A stretch of DNA of 64,000 nucleotides, from positions 7,541,793-7,605,792 of the forward strand of contig CM032659.1 in assembly GCA_019095985.1 (NCBI GenBank), in the 5' to 3' direction. The DNA comes from Streblospio benedicti (lineage: Eukaryota; Annelida; Polychaeta; Spionida; Spionidae). The position numbers and the translations under genes were made by a program. Every line of letters begins with the position of its first letter. Within the stretch, counting starts at the first letter, position 1. This document shows, one piece after another, positions 25,201-37,170 of this stretch. Under the pieces are notes generated by a model that saw only the letters and a list, made by a program, of their open reading frames with translations, was not told the DNA's origin and did not search any database.

Positions 25201-28200
25201 CAATGTAAAGTTATTTAGCATCGAATCATAGAGTATAATAGCTCTGTGGACATTATAAAAGTTTTAATCTACATAAGGTGATTGTCTTTTGTATTAGTAC
25301 TGTGTAGGATCCAACATGACATCAAACGTGCTTGTAAAATCAGACATCCTTTTCCAGCTCGCTGAAGCAACTTAGGTGACACAAAATCTAAATATATGTA
25401 CATGTACTTGTATCAATTATCCAATAAATTAAACTTATATCATACTATTTTACTCGTGACATTCATTTTATGAACTTTCACTTGTCAGCGCCAAACTATG
25501 TTTCTTTTATATAGATGCAAAATCGTAACATAATTACTAAATTGTTTATTTTTTTTTTCAAAGAACAACTTTAAATACAAATTGTATACATGCATGTAAG
25601 ATATTGCCGTTAACTAAAGTAAACATAGTCTTAAGTTTTGTCATCATAAAATAAACAAATATCCGTTTAACTGCCTTGTAATATGAAAAAGAAGCATAAA
25701 TACAAAAGCTTAAGATCTTCTAGTAACCACATATACATTTACATGTAGCTATATGTAAAACACATAAATGTGTTCTGCAGGCGAAGATGGGTGCCGAGGC
25801 GCTGCTCTACTTCGCCTGTGTGTGCGCGGAGTCCAACGTGGGCAGTAAGATCCAGCCAGGGGAGGCTCCAGCGAGCATGGTGGGCAAAGCCTGCCTTAAA
25901 CCCTTGATGCCCCAACCGACGTGCAAGGTGGATTATGCGGAACTGACAGACCATCTTGTAGATTTGTTTGAAGAGGGCTTGATCACGTGTAGCCAATTTT
26001 TGTCTGTTTGTGAAGTGTTTCAACTTTCCTTATTCGGTGTTGTGGTTTCTTGTATAAAGAAGAGAAAATTACAAATGTTTAATGCCGAGATTTACATGTA
26101 TGATAGGGATTATTTGACACAATCCTATGCGCGCAATGTTATGGTGGTTAACTTTAGATTAGAAGTGATGTGTGCTATGGTGTACATGTATTGGACAGAA
26201 CGCCTTGACAAAGAATGTTTGCACTTCATCCATAGGAGTAATATGTTTATGAGAGATTACATGCAAGATTACATTTTACAAGATATAGTCGAATTTTCTT
26301 TACGTTGTTACAAGATGGACTTGGTGAAATCAACAGTTGGTTGGGGAAAAGATATACCACTTAAGTGGGAACTTATTATAAGCAATTTGTATGAAATTGG
26401 CAAGTCAGATTTAGCCAAATATATCTACGATATAAGACATCCTGTTTTAAGTGCATGCACATTATACTATGCCTGTTATGCGGGTGATTTACAAATCATC
26501 CAACTCCACATTAACTCAGATTTAGAAATCGACTGGGAGTTATTGTTGTTTGTTGCCTGTGTTAGTGGCCATGTCGATATAATTCGTAGCATCACAGAAA
26601 ACAGAGTGTCACTACCTTGTGACAATCAGCTACTGTTGGCTTGTCTCAATGGAGACAAAAACTTCATTCGGTCTCGTATATACGGTATAAAACATACCAA
26701 CATTGTGCACGCTTGGGCCATTTACCTGCATGCAGCCTGCCTCACAAACCATACAGACATCGCTGACGTGCTTATAGAGGTTGCGCATGACATGAAGGTG
26801 AATTTTAGAGAGCTTTACAGAAAAATGTTGTTTGTAATGTATTGTTGTATGCCAGAACCACCTAACATAGACAACAGAACGTTAGAATACATATCTTTAA
26901 AAACCGGAATAGATATCCCACCGGTCGTGCTCCCTTACCTACATGCCTGTTGTTATAGAGGCCATTCATATGGCCTTATTAAGGCAATAGATGTAATTAA
27001 TTCAGGTTTTCAGCAATGGCGTGTAATGAAGATAAATAAGCCTGGAATATACAAATGGACGCCACTTCACTGTTTGTGCCTTGGCAAAAATAAAGATCTG
27101 GAGCATATGTTAATGAATGGTATATTCATTGATGTATTTTCCATAGAACAAAACGAGCTTAAACCATTAAAACAAAGGGGTCTTGATATTGAAAATCAAT
27201 CAACAAGAATACTGCTGTTGCACATATTGATTCAACATGAAGCAGAAGTAGACTGTCTGGACTACAACCAACAGATACCACTCCACTTGGCCTGTAGTTC
27301 AGGAGCCTATCATCTGGTTCTTACCCTGCTTAATTATGGAGCAAATATTGACAAGTTAGATGCAATGAAAATGAGTCCCGTTGCTTGCGCTTCCTTGCAT
27401 GGCCATAGCAGTATCGTAGATCTTCTACTTACAAGAAATTGTGATGCCATCCTTGCAAATAGGTATGAGCAAAACCCAATCCACCACGCCTGCCTTTACA
27501 ACCACGTGGAATGTGTTCGCGTGCTAGTGAAGGTTCGGGAAATTGTGAACAAACAGGATTTTGAAGGTCAAACGCCATTACTATTGGCAGCCATGGCCGA
27601 GAATATCGAGATTTTACGACTTTTGAGCAAACACAACGCCGACGTTAACATTGCAGATAAAGAAGGACAAACTCCTCTGCACAAGGCTGCCATCAGGGGT
27701 AGCTGTGAGTGTGCGCGAGTTCTTCTGGAGAACACCGCAAACATAGACGAGCGGGACATAACAGGCTGCACCCCAGTGTACCTCGCCACCAGCCATCACC
27801 ACGCAGCGCTCGTTGACCTCCTTCTTGAGCATCACTGTGACGTGAACGCCACCAGCCACCTGGGCAACGCTCCACTCCACGTCGCCACCCGGCCGGACAT
27901 CCTCACCGCACACATCCGCCACGGCGCTGTTGTGAACCAGCAGAACCACTGTGGGGAGACGCCGCTATTGGCTGCGGCAGCGCGCCTCGACCTGGCCACC
28001 ATGACGACGCTTGTGGAGAACGAGGCAGACGTGCACGGGACCGATAACATGGGGCGAGGTCTGCTGCACGCTGCGGTCAGGAGCCTCCACCACGGCTCCG
28101 CGCTGAGGAAGCTGTCCCAGCAGAGTGAAGGCGTCAAGACTGAGCAACACCAGCCTTTCACGGTGATTACGTTGACGATTGCCAACTCGACGGAAGTTAG

Positions 28201-29827
28201 ATATGCGTGTGCTGATTTTGAGCACAAAACCAGATGTGACGATTTACGTGCACTCAACTTCACTGAAGCATTCAACATCTCGGTTGTTGAGTACATAGTG
28301 TCATTGGGAGTCAACATAGACGCCCGCGACTACAACGAGAGCAGCGCCCTTCATCTGGCGGCAGAGGCTGGCCTCCAAACGGCCGTCCACGTCCTGCTTC
28401 AGAACAAAGCCCCACCACACGTCAGGGACAAGTTTGGCCACATGCCAGTCATGTTGGCCCTCCAACATCCATCTGTGTTTTCCATGCTGTGGGACGTGTC
28501 GCGGCAGCATCTCACTGAAGATGACTGGAAGAGGTTGGCAGGACTAGGGTACTGGTTTGATGCAAGGAGTTTCTTGCAGAAGTACAGGCTGAATTCAAGT
28601 CAGGATGAGCTGGCTGGGCCACAAATGCCGAAGACACTGTCCTTTGAAATCGATCCTGTGAAACTATGTGATTGGTTGAGGTCTAGCAGAGAAGAATTGC
28701 CAGAATTCATGTCTGGATGGTTGCCAAGTCTGCAGCCTCTTACTTTTGTCCAGCATCACTACGTGATTGAGGTGATGGACATGGCGATGAGCGATTTACA
28801 AAAAGCAGTGGCTGAAATTGATCCGTTGGTTGCATTCGTTATCAAAAGATGTGGGAGCGAAGATGAGAAGACAAAGGTAATTTTGAAAGATGAAGAGGAT
28901 TGTTCGTGTGTGCAGGAGAACATTCGCTTTGATATGTTCGAGACTCCGACACAGCCTGGCCATCCAGTGTGGAAGGCCTTTGTGGAGCTTGTTGCCAAGC
29001 CAGAGTACTACGTACATCTAGAAAGAGTTCTTGATGAAAAGAAACGACTATCTCAGTCCAAGCTGTGTCAACATTTTGGCAACGCTGTAGCAAAGGCTTT
29101 GGCAGATCCTCAACTGTGGAAGAAATACACCCAGCTCAAGAGAGTCACTGTCAAAGACATCACCGCAGCTTCCAGAAAGATTTCTGCTCTGTTGGTGATC
29201 TGGAGCGATGAGGTATACCCTTTGATGGAGATATCGGTGGATTTGGTACCTGTTATTGACCTATCCGGCTGGTATCCTGCCTGGTGCAACCAGCACCCTC
29301 TCATCAAACACATTGATTGCATTGCCCTGCCAAAGTGGAAGATGACCCACAGCATAGACTTGGATCTCATGGAAATTGGTGTTTTCCAGTGGCGACCGTG
29401 GTTTGACATGATGCCTGAAGAAATGAGGCAGGGCTTTAGGTTGGCCAAAGTGGTCAGGGATAAAGCAGTGTGTCCCAAGCTGGAAGAATGGGACGAGGTA
29501 CACGCGGGAGAGTTCATCAGCACCTACTACCTGAAGCAGTGCATCATTGGGGAGTATATGGACTTCTATGACAAGAAGGCTCAAGGCCTATATCCTGATA
29601 TACACAGTGACCTGCATTATGCCAGGAAGATCTATGAACGCTTGGAAGATGCCTTTTGGAGAAGAGATCTTGGTTCTGTGTTTATCCCTGATTACAACTT
29701 GCTTAACGATGACAAATTTGTCACGTACCGGGAAACGGCCGCGTCTTATGCCAGACTGTGCAGGAGATTACTGACGCCGGAGTCTGCAGCGCACTTTAGG
29801 AAGGCCTTCATGGGCATGTTGGTGTAA
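22260..29827 (+). CDS. Ankyrin-repeat protein with C-terminal Mab-21/cGAS-like nucleotidyltransferase domain (two exons)
   Basis: Exon 1 is 22260-22676 (donor CAG|GTAAGA) and exon 2 is 25781-29827 (acceptor TTCTGCAG). Both borders are phase 0 and join into about 1,487 residues. The start ATG has an in-frame TAG six bases upstream. Residues 1-400 carry degenerate ankyrin-like helices (for example LLFYACVRGH, LYYACYAGDL). Residues about 630-1043 carry canonical ankyrin repeats (IPLHLACSSG, GQTPLHKAAIRG, SALHLAAEAG). From about 1130 the protein reads as Mab-21/cGAS fold: a spine-helix-like stretch, then GSEDEKTKVILKDEED with G1164-S1165, E1177 and D1179, then ISVDLVPVID with D1293. A helical C-terminal lobe follows (FISTYYLKQC near 1384; VFIPDYNLL near 1450). 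In the family these three acidic residues bind catalytic metals, equivalent to human cGAS E225, D227 and D319. The cGAS zinc-ribbon pattern is absent. Inferred role: a cytosolic cGAS-like receptor or a Mab-21 relative. The ligand and the nucleotide product are unknown. Confidence 0.88.
22677..25780 (+). other. Intron of the ankyrin/Mab-21 gene
   Basis: This 3.1-kb intron begins GTAAGA and ends TTCTGCAG, phase 0. It separates the N-terminal 139 codons from the rest. It is AT-rich, especially 24.3-25.7 kb, where I see no exon. A transposon-like element with long inverted repeats sits at 23118-24321. Confidence 0.85.
23118..24321. mobile_element. Non-autonomous DNA transposon with long terminal inverted repeats, inside the intron
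   Basis: The left end (from CCCCCATTTCACATG at 23118 to about 23190) is repeated inverted at the right end (about 24250 to 24321, ending CATGTGAAATGGGGG). The arms are about 70 bp and share GATCCTAGCTCCAGATC and GATTTGTCATTTCGGGGTG, with a few differences. A TTA lies just outside both ends (23112-23114 and 24323-24325), which might be a target duplication of PIF/Harbinger type. The left end has two extra bases, so this is uncertain. The interior has only short reading frames and no transposase I recognise. Confidence 0.7.
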
Positions 29828-29860
29828 GGGCGACCCCCTTTAGAGCGTGCGGACGTTGCG

Positions 29861-29866
29861 AATAAA
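29861..29866 (+). terminator. Poly(A) signal AATAAA of the ankyrin/Mab-21 gene
   Basis: A canonical AATAAA lies 34 bases after the TAA stop of the ankyrin/Mab-21 gene. Another AATAAA-like site near 30340 could serve a longer 3' UTR. Confidence 0.5.
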
Positions 29867-32410
29867 AAGAATGTGAATATTCACAACTAACAGCATTCAT
29901 AAGTTGCTTTGTATTAAAAACAATAGAATTTGAATTCTTAATCATTTACCAACATATTTCATATAGGCGTACGTAAGCACACTGATGTAGACTACATGGT
30001 GTGCATATTGATATTCATTGTCCTCGACCCTTCAGTGCCTGTAAATAACGTTTACTATTGTAGTCGCTGTATTTTACCAAAGTGTTTAACTGCAGTGTTC
30101 AAAATATACTTGTGTTTTTTTAATATTTTTTGTGGTCATCAGAACGATCATAATCAATATTATAATAATTATGTAACTAAGTAGTGTTTTAACCATTTGT
30201 TATTGTGCAACTTTATGGAACTATAATGTTAATTTGTAGTCTTCAAATTATATTTAGATACTAAGATTAACCATCCAATGTGTATTTATCTCAGTTGCTT
30301 CTAGAGATTTGTAATGGTTTATTGTCGGCAAGTTATTTAAATAAATTCACTCTTGCTTTATTTATTGACGTTATCTCTGAAATGTGAAAATGATAGACTA
30401 GTGTGGTACCTCAGAGTACTGATACAACGGTTAGCTTTATACGGGTGATTGGTTCTATTTGTAAAGATTTACTATTGACCCTTTGCACGTTGATGTGGTA
30501 TAAGTGTCACTTTAAATACCTGAGAGACTATATACCTGTAAATAGTTATAGCAAATAGTTGACTCACTGAAACAGAAAAATCAAGTTTGTATTGAGTTTG
30601 TATTGTCAATAACAATTAACTGAAGGTGCGGAGAATAATAAGAATTTAATCATATTAGTTAAATTTAGCTGTTTAACGACCTACTCTGGTGAACTGTAAT
30701 GGTTTACTTGTCTTTGTGCATAGGTAGAGTGGCTGACGCTGACCCTACAATGCTTGTATGGTGAAACGTAATGTCCGGTATTGGACGGTGATGTAGTAAA
30801 TCATTCAATTTGATGGAATGTCTAATCCCCTCCCATACAAAACTTTACCCTGCGTTCTCACTAAATGACTGTTATTGAGTAAGAGGGTTTCTATTGGATC
30901 AGTATAAAACTAAAATGTTGCAGCAACAAAAACCAAAGTAAAAAGGGCAGATGGCATTCTTTTTTCAAAAGCATCATTATTCGATGCCCACAGTTCTTAT
31001 GAATGTGAATAATATGGATGAATATAGATAATATTGCTATCAAAGGTAATAACTGGTACCCAAAGCTTACATTAAATATAAACTGCACCCACTTGCACTC
31101 AAACACTTATTATACTATATACTATATTGCAGACTTAGCAGCATTAACCAGCCCATGTGAGTATAGCCGCTCACCACAGCCGCCCTAATAAATAAATCCA
31201 CAACTGCGGACTTGTCACTCGCAGGTGCATCTGTCTCCTCTCTATTGATCGTACACGGGAGATTAAAAGGACCACACAGGCAGCGATCGGCCCCGGGGGG
31301 CGCTCGGCAAGGATTCCTCTAGGTCCCCTCGGGCTGCTTCAGCTGAGGAATGATCAGTGTGATGACAGAGAATCAATCTACTGTTGCAAGATGCAGGGTC
31401 TTGGAATTTGGACGAGGCGCAACCGAGGACGTACGTACAGGATCCGTATGCCTAAAAGTACGTGATGAATCCGAAAACCTATGTAATGGGTGCCATATTT
31501 GTTAGGGGAATGGGGGAAGGGGAGGTTCGGAAGGGGAAACGTGTATTTGAATCTGCCAACAGTGTTTCTGATCATATGTATGATTCAATCATATCAACAC
31601 CGTCTGCTTCCTAAGAAATCGGAGTCAGTCCACATGCAGCACGTGACCTTTTTCCAGGTGCGCAAAATCGATGCGCAGTGAAGCCAAAATGGCACACGGC
31701 CTCGCACCTGTGGGGCCGCGATGTTTTGGGCAGATAACTAACGGCTTTACATGTCATGTCAATGTCACTGTATCGCATGTCATGATGTTGTCGGATATTC
31801 TGTCTCAATTTTGAATCCGTATTCGAGTTTTAGTTCCGTGGATGGTGGAATTTAATCAAAGTAGGCCTACATATGTCAAAGTAGGGAAGATGCATTGAAG
31901 AAACATATAATGAAATAGATTTGTAAGCTGACCCGTTTACTATTTATGAGATAACACTTGCCAACGTTTACAAAAATAGCCGGAAGTAGTCTAAGCACTT
32001 GCCGTTTTGGGGTCGTGTAGCCAAGAAAAAGTTGGGTCATCGACTTATTAGAAGTGAAGAATGGGTGCATAACATGGGTGGCTAGGACGCATTTGTTTCC
32101 ATCTCCCCGTGATGCCGTGTGATTGGGCCCTAATTTGGCGCCGATCGTATATCAGCAGTTAATCAATGCCCCTGAAGTCTGGACATTGATAGCATCCCCC
32201 GGGGAGCGATACAATCACGGGGTCCAGGAATTAAACACTAGGCTGAAGCCGATACGCATTAGACGCTGTCAGGGGTGGGACGTATGAGTGCGGCCATGGG
32301 GAGATAAACACTATAGAGAACGCACCTCCTGTAGTGACACTTTTAGCAACGTTACCATGAATAGTGATTGAAGAGTAGTTTTTCAGCAGTACGCATGAGG
32401 GGAGTGCAAA

Positions 32411-32411
32411 C

Positions 32412-32507
<96 letters not shown>

Positions 32508-32509
32508 CT
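32411..32509. repeat. (CAG)16-(CAA)16 compound microsatellite
   Basis: A pure CAG run (to about 32459) switches to a pure CAA run. Confidence 0.95.
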
Positions 32510-33316
32510 GTCCATCATCATGACCTTGAACAAGCAATTGGGTAATCCACCCAGACCCCCAGCCCTGCATATTTCACGTCCCCTGGGGTGGGACGTGGTC
32601 CATTATCAATATTGTCACTTCCAAGCGACTCCCGTAACCTGGGGGTACGTTACCCTCGACGGGGATTAATATTACATGACTCGGTCTCTCGCGGCAGTGT
32701 CCACTTTGATGTGCAACTCGCAGATCAATTGTAAGTTCAGGGGTTTCAGTGTATGTTTGATTGTGTGCCAGGATTTCAACCATATCCAGGTTTGCTGAAT
32801 ATGGTGGGTTTGGAGTGTAGGTGCTTGACGCTGTTTCAGTAACGCAAAAGCATGTGCTGATTCCGAGATGGGGGCCCCTCTACCGGTGCATGGGATTAAT
32901 AATCACAGTATAGACGTATGCAGAATGCAATCGTCTGTAGCCACCTGGTGGCTCATTCTGGCACTACGATAGCCTTAATCGTGCATGACCTCTCCATTGG
33001 CGCTGCTGCTGGCAGCTCAGGACACGCTCGCAGCCCCGACCTCAGTGCCACTGCTGCTGTGTGAGTGGCTTCCCCCACCTCCCATCCCCCGCCCTCTCGG
33101 GTCCATCCCCAGAGGAGCATCAGATAATTGAGGCTGGTAGCCAGTATACTGGATTATAGCTTAGTGCGGATGGACACGTGTTGCTTCGTTATGGAGAAAA
33201 GAGTGGTCATTACGCAGTGTCTATTGGAATTCCAGCTCTATGATGCATGTGCCCTTGCTTTAAACAGTTTCTAAGCAATTTTAAATATAGGCTATAGAGA
33301 GATGACAATTCTGACA

Positions 33317-33503
33317 TATGCAGATCCAGGGGCGCAGTGGGCGCAACCCCCCCTCCTTTTCCCACCAAAATACTTCATTTTCCGTAGGGTTTTGGCATGT
33401 CCGCCATCGATCACGCGTACGAAACCCATGAAATCTTTTAAGTGCGACCCCCCCCACACACACACACACACACTTTTTCCCCAAAAACCCGGATCTGCCA
33501 TTG
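33317..33503. mobile_element. MITE of the TGGCAGATCCAGG family, inverted copy
   Basis: It begins ATGCAGATCCAGGGG and ends CCCGGATCTGCCATTG, an inverted pair. The core is the reverse complement of the 3.6-kb copy (CGCGTACGAAACCCATGAAA). A short (CA)n run interrupts it. Confidence 0.68.
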
Positions 33504-34649
33504 TCGGAAGAAGACAGCAGACGCATAACTTTAAGAGTTGTGGGCTTATTAGGCTACTCGGGTGATGGTTTTATCTGCCGGTATTTACCACAGCAGAGCT
33601 TGTCCAGCTTTTTCTTCGAACATAGTCCTATTTTTCCATATTGATATGATGTGAGCAAAACGTAAACGGATATATATGTGTGGGTTTGATTTTTTGGCAA
33701 CTGCATGCAAAGTCACGTGACCAAATTAAGGAACACGGAATGGAAAATTGAAACATAAGAAAGCTCGTCTCTAGAGAGTATTGGGAAACGCGCTGTGGCC
33801 TCCAATTTTTACAAGTCCTATTAGTGTCCTAATTTGATGCATGATATAAAATGTCGGATTACGAATGTTGTGCTTTGACTACATTTCATAAATGTGATCC
33901 AGTAGTAACATTATTTAACGCAAATATGCAAGGGATAAGATCATTCTTTAATTAAAAAAAAATACAACTGTGGAAAGACAATAGGCTGGGTAACCGTTGC
34001 GACAATAATACGTATACTATGACTGTTCCGGTTTCAATATTCTGAACAATCTGACCTCAACTGTCATTTTCCAGGAAGAATTGACCGTGAAGGTCATGCT
34101 GCGTTTCTCAAACGTACAATTTTTACATGGTTCTCACCTGGGTATTTTGCCCCTTTAAATTTATTGCAACTGTAACATGGTGACAATGGACATACGAATA
34201 TTGCGCTTAGTTTTGAGTTCCGTGTAGGGATTAAATTTCGCATACATACTGATACACCAGACTGGCAACTTCAAATCCCATGTCTCGACCATTTAGCCCT
34301 CGTACCGTTTAGTTTTACCTGTTTTAAGATTGATTGTTGAATAGATATGAGAACAAGAACAACTAGTTCTGCTAAATAGTTTCAACATATCAAACAGTCT
34401 TCTTCCTAGCCTATTGACGTCAAACGAGATGACAAGATCATGATTGTCTGATACCTCACATCTTGAAAATATTCATCGGCACAGTTAGACTTGGCAATTT
34501 TTCAACAATCCATCTTTCGATGTCTAATCAAAGAAATACAAAAAATCTACTTGAACCTTCTATCCCATTTATCAAAATGAAAGGGTGTTTTGTTGGGTGG
34601 AATATGACCAGCTAAAATGAGTTTGTCAAATGATCAGTTTCTAATGTGC

Positions 34650-34876
34650 TGGGTGGCAGACAAAAATTGCTGACAACATGCTTTGGCCGCACGACAAAAA
34701 TGACAAAATAGATGGTGGTGGGTGGATTGGGGGGGGGGGAGCTTTGGGGCCATATTCCTGCTAGTATAGATGTGCCTGACATTGGTCTGGTTCTGCACCC
34801 GCATGTTTTGTTTAGGAGTGCATTGTTCCGCACACAATGTGTTGCAAATCCACGAAATCCTGGATCTGCCACTGAA
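34650..34876. mobile_element. Partial MITE of the TGGCAGATCCAGG family
   Basis: The right end AATCCTGGATCTGCCACTG is clear. The left end (GGGTGGCAGA) and the G-rich interior are weak matches. Confidence 0.45.
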
Positions 34877-36798
34877 CTGGAGACTATGCGAGCCATCAAT
34901 ATTGTGAGATAGATGAACAATTGCAAATACATGTGTGAAAAAACTGGCTTCATGAATTTTACCTATACTCAACCGCGGCAGTTGATAAAGACTAGAAGTG
35001 CCCTCACGCGTAATTTATCAGCATCATCCCCGAGCAGCGTCCATTAAAATCACGGCCTCAGCGACTGGACTTTAATGCCTCTGTAATGAGTACACATGGC
35101 TGGCGGGAAGACAGTAATCATGATGAATAGCGGCCTTATTCATTGCATTTAAGCTTTAAAAATGATGCTTCCTCTCTTGAGGGATTGTCAAGGGCTTAAG
35201 ATTTTAATTGAAAGCTTATCCAGTTATACATCGATGATTTCCCTCTCGGGGTGGGTGGGGGGCGGATCTCCAATACACTTTGTTAGTACGAATGTGCCAT
35301 TTTTATAGGTCCCCTTTTCCAGCATCTTGATATATTATTGGTTCATATTTTCAGATATTTGATATATCATTGGGTCCATATTTTGAGTAATTAGCTTATC
35401 ATTGGGCTTTGATTTTAAGACAACACTATATTCTAGGGTCTTATCTATAACTATATCATAGGGCATTGCCATCTAAATATTGCATATTTTTGCGTATCAT
35501 CGTGTATCATCACACTGAGCATCATCATTAAAGAAGAAATATCATAGCTCAAGAGTATTTTATACATTCCAATAAACACCAGTCTGAAAAGTGCGTTATG
35601 AATGAACTTTGGGTTTAGTATATTTATAGGTATACTTTTAATGAATTATACTAAAGTTTGGGGTATGCTTTTTGCAAATCTTATACCGGGTATATTTATC
35701 GGTGCTGTTCCTGAAATCAAAATGGCCCGAGTTTCCCTCAACAATTAGTGAATACATATAGGCCTACTTTTGGTTTTGATTATTGGATTGCATAAAACAT
35801 GCTGCCATTTCAAAATAGCTCATTGCCCAAGATTGTTAGACATAGATGTCTCTGACGCTTCTGATAATGAGAATACAATATGCATAACCACAGACATCCA
35901 CATCACATGCACAGAGCACTTCCTCTTGGAAGATAGTCACAATGCAAACCTAAGGATAGCTAACACAATGTAAACGTTACAAATTTTTAAAATTTATAGG
36001 AGCCTTCAGAGTCCTCATTTAATTTTATTAACCACATCTGTCACACACAAAACTATATTAATATCTATACTAGCCTGTTTGTTGTTACTGTCAAATGCAA
36101 GAATCTCGTAACATATAAAATGGGGTGGGGGGGGACTGTAAATCACGTTTTCCTCGTTATTTTCATACTCAGATTACTGATTTTAGCCTTGGTCTAAATC
36201 AGCTAGACCTAGGTCCCATAGCTATACACTGTAGCTATATAAAATAGTGCTCTCTGCATCCTTACGGTATTGAGTTCCATGGACGATGAAACTGTGAGTT
36301 GGCTCACTAATAAACTAACAACGCTTGAGCTAATTTAAGGTCCTTTATTTTTAATCAATTAAACTTTTGGTTATTCACTTTTACTTATTTTGAATACACA
36401 TTATTAAACAACACAGAAACTGATTTTTACTAAACAAATTTTAATCAACCTGACACAACTATGTACACAATAAACACCAGGTTTGATGAAAAGAAATGTA
36501 GAATCAATAATAAATATTTACATTCCAATATACCTAATAATTTCTGAGCGCTATCAATTATTATATAAAATATATACAATTTTTGCTCTGAATATATAAC
36601 ATTTAAAATATGGCCTCATTATCCTTGCTTCATTTAATCGACTTAGTTAAGTAGTTCCAGCTATGTGACGTCATGACCCAATTAATGATCCATGATGGGA
36701 AGACTTCACTCGTGTGTTGAAGGCCTAAAAATCAAAATTTATGTTTTCATTATAACAACCCAAATAGTGATTTATATTGGCATGAAACGATATCCATA

Positions 36799-37170
36799 GG
36801 GATCGTTCACAAATGTCGTCACCCGGCAGGGATGCAGGTGGGTATAGCAAAAAATTACGAAAGTTGACAGGGGAGGGGGGACGGGAGTCTAGCACTTGTG
36901 TGATGTCACATTTTGATACAAAAAAACTTGTAGTTATTCAACAGAATTTGAACTTACTTTCTGACATGTTAAGTGAGTTGTGATAGATCTACTAGTTGAA
37001 ATCACATTGCCATGTTTCCTTTATGTCCTAAATACATTGTAAAATTGTGTCTAAATTATGGACATATATATTCAAATGTATTTATATAACGGCACGGTTA
37101 AATCAATGTTAATGTCATCGGGGAGGGGGTTAAAAGGGCCAAAAATGAGGTGACGTCATTTGTGAACGAA
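36799..37170. mobile_element. MITE of the GGGATCGTTCA family, copy 2 (opposite orientation to copy 1)
   Basis: It begins GGGATCGTTCACAAATGTCGTCAC and ends GTGACGTCATTTGTGAACGA. Its core (CTAAATTATGGACATATATATTC) is the reverse complement of the core at 1.65 kb. The two copies prove a dispersed family of about 370 bp. Confidence 0.72.

Noticed and set aside
27832-28317. 161-codon minus-strand frame
   Set aside because: Shadow of the GC-rich part of the ankyrin/Mab-21 exon.
32231-32570. Poly-Cys/Ala or poly-Leu frames over the CAG-CAA run
   Set aside because: Simple repeat only.
32985-33060. Possible first coding exon (ATG, Leu/Ala-rich signal-like 25 codons, donor GTGAGT)
   Set aside because: No downstream exon to join, and such short open Leu-rich stretches occur by chance.
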